6,808 nucleotides of DNA. Origin: an uncultured Anaerolineaceae bacterium. Lineage in GTDB: Bacteria > Chloroflexota > Anaerolineae > Anaerolineales > Anaerolineaceae. Of the stretch, positions 1 through 6,808 are shown piece after piece. Location of the stretch: positions 1-6,808 of the forward strand of contig CALAEB010000149.1 of assembly GCA_937890875.1 (NCBI GenBank), written 5' to 3'. Numbering within the stretch: the first letter of the stretch is position 1; each line of letters opens with the position of its first letter. Below the pieces are notes generated by a model. The model worked only from the letters and a program-made list of their open reading frames with translations. It made no database searches and had not been told where the DNA came from. Both the position numbers and the translations under genes were made by a program.

Positions 1-2
1 TG

Positions 3-191
3 GCCAATGTCCATGCGGCGTTAAGAAAAATCCTGCTTTCCAAAGGATACACGGTGGTCGATGAATTTGCCTGCAAAGGATTTAATACGAACAGTTTTCT
101 GAAATACATTGGGGGAATGAATCAGGGGCACCCCAATGCTGAAGACCTGCAGGCAGCTGGGATTTTCGCCCAAAATTTACTCCGGTTTTAG
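3..191 (+). CDS. Flavodoxin-like protein, C-terminal part (5' end outside window)
   Basis: Reading from base 3, an open frame of 62 residues runs to a TAG stop at 189-191. It contains VVDEFACKGFNTNS, then KYIGGMNQGHPNAEDL, and ends AGIFAQNLLRF. The pattern DEF.C.GF followed by GG.N.GHPN.EDL and a final helix is typical of the C-terminal end of small single-domain flavodoxin-like proteins, which bind FMN and shuttle electrons in the cytoplasm. The FMN phosphate loop would lie in the missing N-terminal half, so cofactor binding cannot be checked. The next gene starts 23 bases downstream on the same strand, so the two may share a transcript. Family assignment is fairly sure; the physiological partner is unknown. 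Confidence 0.8.
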   Translation, partial: ANVHAALRKILLSKGYTVVDEFACKGFNTNSFLKYIGGMNQGHPNAEDLQAAGIFAQNLLRF

Positions 192-214
192 AAAACGAAG
201 AAAGGGATTTTCCA

Positions 215-913
215 ATGAATGCATCCGTACCCGCTCCGGTTACCTCATCCGAACACCCTACCGGAGCCAACCGCACGAACGCCCGCTTTGCCGGGGCGAT
301 GTTTCTGTTGGCAATCGTCGCCAGCATCAGCGGCGGTCTGCTGGTCCAAAGCGTCATCGATCAACCGGATCTGTTCAACGAAATAGCCAGTCAAAAATGG
401 CTCCTGATCGCCGGGGTCGTGCTGGAACTTCTGAATGTGTTTGCCGTAATCGGCGTTACCGCGGCATTCTCAGTTCCGCTCAAGCAGCGTGCACCCGGCA
501 TGACGGCCGGTTATCTGAGCCTGCGCACCATCGAAGCCGCCGTTTGTTTCGCAGCTGCACTGATCCCGCTGCTGCTGCTCCGGCTGACCGACCCCGCCGC
601 TGCCGGCAGATTCAGCACAGACAGCGAAGCCATTCTTTTCGCGAACATGCTGAATACCGTGCGGGAGGGGATCACGGCTTATGCGGTGCCGATCTTTTTC
701 GCCGCCGGCGCGCTGCTGCTGTATGTCATGCTGCTACGCTCGGCTTTGGTTCCCAAATACATGGCTCTGTGGGGACTCATCGCCGTATGCTGTGTCGCGG
801 CCAATATGTTCGCCACGGATACCGCGATCAAGGGCATGCTGGCACTGCCGATCATCCTGAATGAAATTTACCTTGGCATCTATCTGCTTGTCAAAGGATT
901 TCGAAAAGAATAA
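215..913 (+). CDS. DUF4386 family integral membrane protein
   Basis: This 232-residue protein has about six hydrophobic segments, near residues 25-45, 62-84, 108-123, 154-175, 184-200 and 205-226. A short polar, proline-rich N-terminus precedes the first helix, and there is no cleavable signal peptide. Family landmarks of DUF4386 are visible: NARFAG entering helix 1, LRTIEA near residue 103, VPKYMALWG near 179, and the closing LNEIYLGIYLLVKGF. No catalytic motif is apparent and the family has no established function. The ATG at 215 is preceded by AAAGGGA (201-207) at a 7-base spacing, which supports this start. It follows the flavodoxin-like gene closely, so co-transcription is likely, though a redox role is only a guess. 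No clear terminator follows; an imperfect hairpin lies at 960-989 without a T-run. Confidence 0.85.
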   Translation: MNASVPAPVTSSEHPTGANRTNARFAGAMFLLAIVASISGGLLVQSVIDQPDLFNEIASQKWLLIAGVVLELLNVFAVIGVTAAFSVPLKQRAPGMTAGYLSLRTIEAAVCFAAALIPLLLLRLTDPAAAGRFSTDSEAILFANMLNTVREGITAYAVPIFFAAGALLLYVMLLRSALVPKYMALWGLIAVCCVAANMFATDTAIKGMLALPIILNEIYLGIYLLVKGFRKE

Positions 914-991
914 GCCATGGAAATCTAAGCGTTTGGATCGATCTTTTCCTATTTTATTCGGGAGTGCCCTTTTCATTTTAGGACACCCTCA

Positions 992-1028
992 TGTCATGTT
1001 GCGCGAGTGAAACGAGTCGAGACATCTT
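992..1028 (+). repeat. Dispersed-type palindromic repeat, copy A
   Basis: The copy begins TGTCATGTTGCGCGAG and ends GAGTCGAGACATCTT. It resembles the short TGTCAT..CGAGCGAAGTCGAGA..ATCT family that occurs many times between genes in diverse bacterial genomes (from general knowledge, not searched). A second copy lies in opposite orientation at 1116-1145. TGTC at its start and GACA near its end give it partial dyad symmetry. Confidence 0.5.
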
Positions 1029-1115
1029 CAAGGCCTGCCAGAAAAATATTATCAATTGAAGAACAGGCCCTTTACAGCAGGTTCGCATAAAATGTTGTCT
1101 TATTCCTGGGTTCTG

Positions 1116-1145
1116 ATGAGCGCCTGACTTCGCTCGAGATGACAT
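1116..1145 (-). repeat. Dispersed-type palindromic repeat, copy B (inverted)
   Basis: Read on the minus strand this begins ATGTCATCTCGAGCGAAGTC and continues AGGCGCTCAT. It shares TGTCAT and the following GCGA/GAGCGAAGTC core with copy A but points the other way. The pair therefore brackets about 90 bases (1029-1115), which also contain weak inverted matches (CTTCAA 1026-1031 with TTGAAG 1056-1061; AAGGCCTG 1030-1037 with CAGGCCCTT 1064-1072). The arrangement suggests a compact palindromic, MITE- or REP-like element. Copy number in the genome is unknown. Confidence 0.5.
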
Positions 1146-1194
1146 ATATTTGAATTATTTTTTTGCGCAGAGCGCAAAAAAATAATTCAAATAT
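1146..1194. repeat. Perfect 23-base inverted repeat, 3-base loop
   Basis: The left arm at 1146-1168 (ATATTTGAATTA, seven T, GCGC) is exactly complementary to the right arm at 1172-1194 (GCGC, seven A, TAATTCAAATAT), with only AGA (1169-1171) between them. It could form a very stable RNA hairpin or a DNA cruciform. It abuts repeat copy B. There is no T-run after the stem on either strand, so it is not a standard terminator. Confidence 0.9.
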
Positions 1195-1328
1195 TTCGCG
1201 TTTACGGAAAAATTCATTACTTTTGACATCCTGACCAATAAATAAATCATACACATCTTTCCAAGTCGACCTGTGATTCTATGATTCTTTTTATAATCAT
1301 TGGGTAGAATTCCAGTATAATTGGAAAT

Positions 1329-1334
1329 GGAGGT
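1329..1334 (+). promoter_or_regulatory. Ribosome binding site deciding the yugP start
   Basis: GGAGGT lies immediately before two adjacent ATG codons at 1337 and 1340. The spacing is 3 bases or fewer to the first ATG and about 6 to the second, so 1340 is the better start. The difference is one methionine. Confidence 0.7.
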
Positions 1335-1339
1335 TCATG

Positions 1340-2044
1340 ATGTATCTGTCGAACTATTTTTTCTATGCGATCATACCGATGCTATTATCACTTTGGGCAC
1401 AGGCCAAAGTCAGAGGCACGTACAGTAAATATTCCCAAATCAGAACAAAAACCGGCGTCACCGGTGCCGAAGCTGCCCGGAAAATGCTGGATGTCCACGG
1501 ATTATCCGATGTCACCATTGAACGCGTCAGCGGAACATTAACCGATCACTACGACCCGTCCAAAAAGATCCTGCGCCTCAGTGAAGGTGTATACAGTTCC
1601 AACAGTGTCGCCGCCGTCGGCGTGGCCTGCCATGAAGCCGGTCACGCTTACCAGGACGCCGATCAATATCATTGGCTGAGTCTGCGCACCAATATTATCC
1701 CGCTGGTCAATTTCGGCAGCATGCTGGGGCCGATCCTGTTCATGGTCGGGCTGGTTTTCTCCGGATTTCTGGGCCGCTTCGGGCAGACACTTTCCTACGC
1801 GGGCGTGATTATTTTCGGGCTTTCGGCTGTTTTCGCCGTCGTTACGCTGCCGGTGGAGTTTAACGCCAGCAGCCGCGCCAAAGCATGGCTTTCCAATACG
1901 GGATTACTTTATCAGGATGAACAGGAAGGGGTCGCCGATGTGCTTCAGGCGGCTGCCCTTACCTATGTTGCCGCCGCCATTCAGGCCATCACAAACGTAA
2001 TGTACTATGCAAGCTTTCTAAACCGAAACAACAGGCGGAGATAA
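1340..2044 (+). CDS. yugP: YugP-type membrane zinc metallopeptidase (Zn_peptidase_2 family)
   Basis: The protein has 234 residues from the preferred start at 1340; an ATG at 1337 would add one Met, and numbering here counts that first Met. The zinc motif HEAGH sits at residues 99-103 (His99, Glu100, His103) in the context GVACHEAGHAYQDAD. Glu174 in LPVEFNASSRA is a likely third ligand, as this block is strongly conserved in the family. Hydrophobic segments lie near residues 3-20, 120-143, 153-172 and 205-228, so this is an integral membrane peptidase; family substrates are not well defined. Length matches the family (about 225-235). The stop is two bases before rex, so the pair forms one transcription unit. 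Family assignment is confident; the substrate is unknown. Confidence 0.93.
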   Translation: MYLSNYFFYAIIPMLLSLWAQAKVRGTYSKYSQIRTKTGVTGAEAARKMLDVHGLSDVTIERVSGTLTDHYDPSKKILRLSEGVYSSNSVAAVGVACHEAGHAYQDADQYHWLSLRTNIIPLVNFGSMLGPILFMVGLVFSGFLGRFGQTLSYAGVIIFGLSAVFAVVTLPVEFNASSRAKAWLSNTGLLYQDEQEGVADVLQAAALTYVAAAIQAITNVMYYASFLNRNNRRR

Positions 2045-2046
2045 CA

Positions 2047-2661
2047 ATGATCAAAGAACAAATACCCGATATTATTGTTGGCAGGCTGCCAAGATACCTG
2101 CGTACCCTATTGATTTTAAGGGAGACCCAAACTACGACTAATTCCAAGGAACTGGGGAAACGGCTTGGTTACTCCGCCGCACAGATTCGTAAAGATCTGT
2201 CTCAATACGGAGAATTTGGGAAACAGGGAACCGGCTACAATATTGATTTTCTGATTGATTCCCTGAATCATATTCTGAACACCGACCGGAATTGGGATAT
2301 CCTGCTGGTCGGTGTCGGCCAGCTCGGTCACGCAATTTTGAACTATACCGGATTTTCCAAGTTCGGCTTTCATATCCGGGCCGCAGTGGACATCAACCCT
2401 AACGTCATCGGGAAGAAGTTCAACACCTGCGTCGTACAGGATATCGGAAAAATGAAAGAGATCATTGAGGAGAACCAGATCCAAATTGCGATGCTCGCCG
2501 TTCCGGCGGAAAATGCCCAGGAAACTGCGGAAAAATTAGTCGAAGCCGGCATCAAAGCGATCCTGAGCTATGCGCCGACGACACTGTCACTGCCGCCGGA
2601 AATCCGGGTGGAATATACCGATCCGCTGATCTCGCTTCAGCATATGACCTATTATTTATAA
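2047..2661 (+). CDS. rex: Redox-sensing transcriptional repressor Rex
   Basis: The protein has 204 residues, slightly short of the usual 205-215. The N-terminal winged helix (about 1-75) carries RLPRYLRTL and the strongly conserved SAAQIRKDLSQYGEFGKQGTGYN (residues 43-65). The Rossmann domain follows, with GVGQLG at 89-94 for NAD(H). An acidic residue ends the second strand (Asp115 in VDINP), and AVPAENAQETA and AGIKAILSYAP lie further on. The C-terminal helix LQHMTYYL matches the segment that swaps between subunits in Rex dimers. Rex represses fermentation and NADH-reoxidation genes when the NADH/NAD+ ratio is low and is released by NADH. AGGCGGAG at 2033-2040, inside the end of yugP, is the ribosome binding site. 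No 18-base Rex operator is evident upstream of yugP, so autoregulation is not supported here. Confidence 0.97.
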   Translation: MIKEQIPDIIVGRLPRYLRTLLILRETQTTTNSKELGKRLGYSAAQIRKDLSQYGEFGKQGTGYNIDFLIDSLNHILNTDRNWDILLVGVGQLGHAILNYTGFSKFGFHIRAAVDINPNVIGKKFNTCVVQDIGKMKEIIEENQIQIAMLAVPAENAQETAEKLVEAGIKAILSYAPTTLSLPPEIRVEYTDPLISLQHMTYYL

Positions 2662-2748
2662 ACAGCACTTAATTCCGGGTTTCGGCTCAGCATTTCAGAA
2701 TATCGTCAGGGCCGAAGTCATATTGTGAAAAGAGGAGACTGCGATTCT

Positions 2749-2811
2749 GTTTCGTTCTCATAGCTTTCCGATTTGCGGAAAACCATGAGAACGAAACGAT
2801 TCTTTTTTTTT
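2749..2811 (+). terminator. Intrinsic terminator of the yugP-rex unit
   Basis: A 13-bp perfect stem joins GTTTCGTTCTCAT (2749-2761) with ATGAGAACGAAAC (2785-2797). An aligned inner stem, TTTCCG (2765-2770) with CGGAAA (2776-2781), closes a 5-base loop. Nine T follow at 2803-2811. It lies about 90 bases past the rex stop. There is no A-run on the left side, so it is directed for the + strand. Confidence 0.9.
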
Positions 2812-2841
2812 ATTTGATTGGAACATTTATATTCCGAGGTC

Positions 2842-2863
2842 CGGGTTGAAACCCGATTTTTTT
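2842..2863 (+). terminator. Second, weaker intrinsic terminator
   Basis: CGGGT (2842-2846) pairs with ACCCG (2851-2855) around a TGAA loop, followed by seven T at 2857-2863. It sits just behind the strong terminator and may act as a backup that stops + strand transcription before it enters the convergent MreB-family gene. Confidence 0.55.
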
Positions 2864-2954
2864 GAACCATGGCAAAACATGCCGTCCCATCCGGTGAATT
2901 TCCGTCTTAAAACAGCTATTCTTTTCATCAGGGAAACAGCCGAATACACCCGGC

Positions 2955-3962
2955 TCAGCCCAGCAGAATCGAACGTTTATAAACATCGCGCATCGCGATG
3001 ACTTTCGAAGCGCCCAGCGCGGTGCAAATTGTCGGCTCATCCACCATGTATGCCGGAATCCCCAGCGTCTTCGTCAGGTATTTGTCAATCCCGCGCAAAA
3101 GCGAAGTTCCGCCGCATAACGCAACGCCGCGGTCAATAATATCCGAAATCAGCTCCGGAGGCGTTTTCTCAAGTACTTTCCGGGCTGTACCGGAAATTTC
3201 CGCCAGCGAATCCTGCAAAGCATCCACCACGTCATCCGTCGTCAGCACCACCGGTTTGGGAAGCCCTGAAACCTGATCCTGCCCCTGAATTTCCATCGTT
3301 TGGGTCTGTTCCACCTGAACCGCCGAACCGATCCGGATTTTGATCTGCTCCGCTGTCGGCTGACCGATGATAATCCCGAATTTTTTCCGGACGTACAGCT
3401 GGATGGCTTCGTCCAGTTTCAGCCCAGCGGTCTGAGAGGTCTCGGAGGTCACAACACCATTCATCGCCAACACAGCCGCCTGTGTCAACCCGCCGCCCAG
3501 GCAGATGATCATATTCCCGGAAGGCGTGGAAATTGGCAGGTCGATCCCGATAGCAGCGGCCAATGGCTGTTCCATCAGCATCACATCCCGGCTGTTCGTG
3601 CCCAATCCGACTTCATGCACCGCGCGCCGCTCCACACTGGTAATCCCGCAGGGGATCGTGATCAGAATCCGCGGGCGGAAAACCAACATCGACCCGCAGA
3701 CCTTTTGAATTGAAAAGCGCAGCAGGTTTTCAGTGATTTCATACTCGGCAATCACACCATTCCGCAGCGGCCGAACAACTTCGATCGACTCGGGCACTCT
3801 GCCGACCATATCCTTCGCAGCCTGCCCCCACTCCACCATCTTCATTTCTTCAACCACAATCGCAGCAATGGTCGGTTCCTGCAGGAGAAGCTGACGCCCC
3901 TCCGCAATCACCAGATTCAGTGTTCCTAAATCAATCCCTATTTCTCGTGAAAAAAGCGGCAT
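2955..3962 (-). CDS. mreB: MreB-family actin homologue with altered catalytic residues
   Basis: This 335-residue protein is full length for MreB/Mbl. Landmarks are phosphate-1 IGIDLGTLNL (8-17), RPLRNGVIAEYEIT (64-77), RPRILITIPCGITSVERRAV (97-115), the phosphate-2 loop CLGGGLTQ (154-161), GLPKPV (233-238), LEKTPPELISDIIDRGV (264-280) and adenosine-motif ALCGGTSLLRG (281-291). MreB proteins form membrane-bound filaments guiding cell-wall synthesis. Here canonical IEEPMAAAIG reads MEQPLAAAIG (Gln132 for the catalytic Glu), and DIGGGTTE reads CLGGGLTQ (Cys154 for Asp, Leu159 for the catalytic Thr, Gln161 for Glu). Hydrolysis is probably impaired; a specialised paralogue is the likely reading, with a canonical MreB elsewhere. 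It lies 161 bases after atpC on the same strand, and no good ribosome binding site is close (GAGGA is 13 bases upstream). The short stem AGCCG/CGGCT overlapping the stop (2938-2955) is a weak terminator candidate. Confidence 0.93.
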   Translation of the reverse strand: MPLFSREIGIDLGTLNLVIAEGRQLLLQEPTIAAIVVEEMKMVEWGQAAKDMVGRVPESIEVVRPLRNGVIAEYEITENLLRFSIQKVCGSMLVFRPRILITIPCGITSVERRAVHEVGLGTNSRDVMLMEQPLAAAIGIDLPISTPSGNMIICLGGGLTQAAVLAMNGVVTSETSQTAGLKLDEAIQLYVRKKFGIIIGQPTAEQIKIRIGSAVQVEQTQTMEIQGQDQVSGLPKPVVLTTDDVVDALQDSLAEISGTARKVLEKTPPELISDIIDRGVALCGGTSLLRGIDKYLTKTLGIPAYMVDEPTICTALGASKVIAMRDVYKRSILLG

Positions 3963-4008
3963 AACGGTCCGGTATTCCTCTGTCCTGTTTTTTTGTTAAT
4001 ATACAACA

Positions 4009-4023
4009 GTTCAAAACTTGAAC
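4009..4023. repeat. Short perfect inverted repeat upstream of the MreB-family gene
   Basis: GTTCAA (4009-4014), AAC, TTGAAC (4018-4023) form a perfect 6-base dyad about 50 bases upstream of the MreB-family start. It could be an operator half-site pair or chance. No T-run follows it in the minus direction, so it is unlikely to terminate the atp transcript. Confidence 0.35.
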
Positions 4024-4123
4024 TTGTTTGATTCAAATAAATGCCGCCTTTCCTTTTTTTTCGGAAAATATGACATCAGAAAATCTTCCCATCCATATCC
4101 CGAAATTTCGGCCGGCAGCCCGG

Positions 4124-4561
4124 TTATTTGGATTTCGGAATCCAGTTTGTCCGCGACTTGGCTTTTTTAGCGGCTTTCACCCGGACAGTCGATTTCTGCC
4201 AAAGCAGATATGCTTTCAAAAACTCGGTCGATTCCTTTGACGGAGCGCGCTTCATCGCTTCCTCCGCTCGTTTTCGGGCCACTTCCGCCCGGTCAAGATC
4301 AATTTCCTGAACACTTTCGGAAGAATCGGCCAAAATCCGGATCGTTCCACTCAGGACCTGAACAAAACCACCCGTCACGGTAAACTCGTTTGTCTCACTC
4401 TTCAGTCTGACCGTTATAATCCCTGCCCGCAGCTTTGCATACATCGGAATATGTTTCGGCAGGACCGTCAGCTGCCCGTTGATACCGGGAAGCGTGACCG
4501 AATCCGCCTCACCATCGTACACCACATTATAACGGGAAAAAATCAAACAGTGAACTGGCAT
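4124..4561 (-). CDS. atpC: F-type ATP synthase epsilon subunit
   Basis: The protein has 145 residues, slightly longer than the usual 130-140. The N-terminal beta-sandwich (about 1-83) carries DSVTLPGINGQLTVLPKHIP (20-39) and FTVTGGFVQVLSGTIRILAD (60-79). The C-terminal helical hairpin begins EIDLDRAEVARKRAEEA (86-102). IDLDRA at 87-92 fits the I/L-D-x-x-R-A motif that binds ATP in bacillary epsilon subunits. The subunit is part of the F1 central stalk and can inhibit ATP hydrolysis. The last 18 residues are strongly basic (VKAAKKAKSRTNWIPKSK), more than usual. GGGAGG (4567-4572, minus strand) lies 5 bases before the ATG and supports the start. It follows atpD after a 222-base gap. Confidence 0.95.
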   Translation of the reverse strand: MPVHCLIFSRYNVVYDGEADSVTLPGINGQLTVLPKHIPMYAKLRAGIITVRLKSETNEFTVTGGFVQVLSGTIRILADSSESVQEIDLDRAEVARKRAEEAMKRAPSKESTEFLKAYLLWQKSTVRVKAAKKAKSRTNWIPKSK

Positions 4562-4703
4562 TCAGTCCTCCCAGAAATTCGAACCGCAGAAAACCGCTTT
4601 ATTCGAAAAAGATCCTCATTTCAAATCATTGCAATCCGCCCCAAAATGCAAAACCGGATAGATGACATTTAAAATATGAACAGCGTCTATGCCTTTTTTA
4701 TTC

Positions 4704-4742
4704 CGCTGCCTTCCGGCGGAAAACAGGACGATAAAGGCAGCG
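4704..4742 (-). repeat. 9-bp hairpin between atpD and atpC
   Basis: CGCTGCCTT (4704-4712) is perfectly complementary to AAGGCAGCG (4734-4742), with 21 bases between. It lies in the 222-base spacer (4562-4783) about 40 bases past the atpD stop. No T-run follows in the direction of transcription (the next bases read GAATAAAAAAGG), so it is not a classic terminator. It could stabilise or be a processing site for the upstream mRNA. Confidence 0.55.
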
Positions 4743-4783
4743 ATTGCGGGATGAATCCAAATTCCGAACTGCGGCGGCCCACT

Positions 4784-6807
<2,024 letters not shown>

Positions 6808-6808
6808 A

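Larger units (their letters stand above)
914..1339. other. Gene-free intergenic region with palindromic repeats
   Basis: This stretch of about 425 bases contains no convincing gene. The left part (960-1145) holds an imperfect hairpin (960-989) and two inverted copies of a dispersed-type repeat. The middle (1146-1194) is a perfect long inverted repeat. The right part (1195-1339) is AT-rich and presumably contains the promoter of the yugP-rex unit. TATAAT-like hexamers sit at 1292-1297 and 1316-1321 and a TTGACA at 1223-1228, but none pairs at normal spacing with a good partner, so I do not call a specific promoter. Confidence 0.7.

Noticed and set aside
136..864. Long + strand open frame overlapping the DUF4386 gene
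   Set aside because: It is an out-of-frame shadow; the translation is Arg/His-rich with no domain, whereas the frame from 215 gives a recognisable membrane protein.
960..989. Hairpin after the DUF4386 gene as its terminator
   Set aside because: The stem contains a bulge and a mismatch and no T-run follows on either strand.
1223..1228. TTGACA hexamer as the -35 of a yugP promoter
   Set aside because: No reasonable -10 lies 16-18 bases downstream; the nearest TATAAT (1292-1297) is far too distant.
1072..1254. Minus-strand open frame of 60 codons in the intergenic region
   Set aside because: It runs straight through the dispersed repeat and the perfect palindrome, has no recognisable domain and no ribosome binding site, and its VISSEVRRSSEP stretch is simply the translated repeat.
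2810..3040. Minus-strand open frame of 76 codons overlapping the 3' end of the MreB-family gene
   Set aside because: It is out of frame within a clearly coding gene and runs into both terminator regions.
3993..4006. Possible Rex operator (TTGTTAATATACAA) upstream of the MreB-family gene
   Set aside because: The Rex box is an 18-base dyad, TTGTTAA-N4-TTAACAA. This site has only 14 bases with a partial dyad, and the right half does not match at the required distance.

Overview
The window looks like a chromosomal segment from a Firmicute of the class Clostridia, with moderate GC in the genes and AT-rich spacers. The evidence is the gene content: a Rex redox repressor, a YugP-type membrane zinc peptidase, a DUF4386 membrane protein, and the end of a standard F-type ATPase operon (gamma-beta-epsilon) followed by an MreB-family gene. 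Bacillus subtilis also keeps an mreB paralogue (mbl) a few genes beyond atpC. An Oscillospirales-like host is my guess; nothing here fixes the genus.

Layout. Bases 3-913 (+ strand) hold the tail of a flavodoxin-like gene and a six-helix DUF4386 membrane protein, 23 bases apart. Bases 914-1339 carry no gene. They contain two oppositely oriented copies of a TGTCAT...GAGCGAAGTC-type repeat and a perfect 23-base-arm inverted repeat. Bases 1340-2661 (+ strand) hold yugP and rex, two bases apart, ending at a strong intrinsic terminator (2749-2811) with a second weaker one behind it (2842-2863). The other half is on the minus strand, read from right to left: atpG (cut by the window edge), atpD, atpC and an MreB-family gene. 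The two halves converge around 2660-2955.

How the genes relate. The atp genes encode the gamma, beta and epsilon parts of the F1 motor. atpG and atpD overlap by ATGA and are probably translationally coupled. atpD and atpC are separated by 222 bases containing a 9-bp hairpin. YugP and Rex are almost certainly co-transcribed, although their functional link is not obvious.

The most notable observation is in the MreB-family protein. The fold and nucleotide-pocket landmarks are present, but both residues aligned with the known MreB catalytic pair are replaced (Glu to Gln132, Thr to Leu159), and so is the Asp of the DIGGGT motif (Cys154). It is probably a specialised, hydrolysis-impaired MreB paralogue. 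I saw no defence system, CRISPR array, transposase or RNA gene, and no clearly new multi-gene system.
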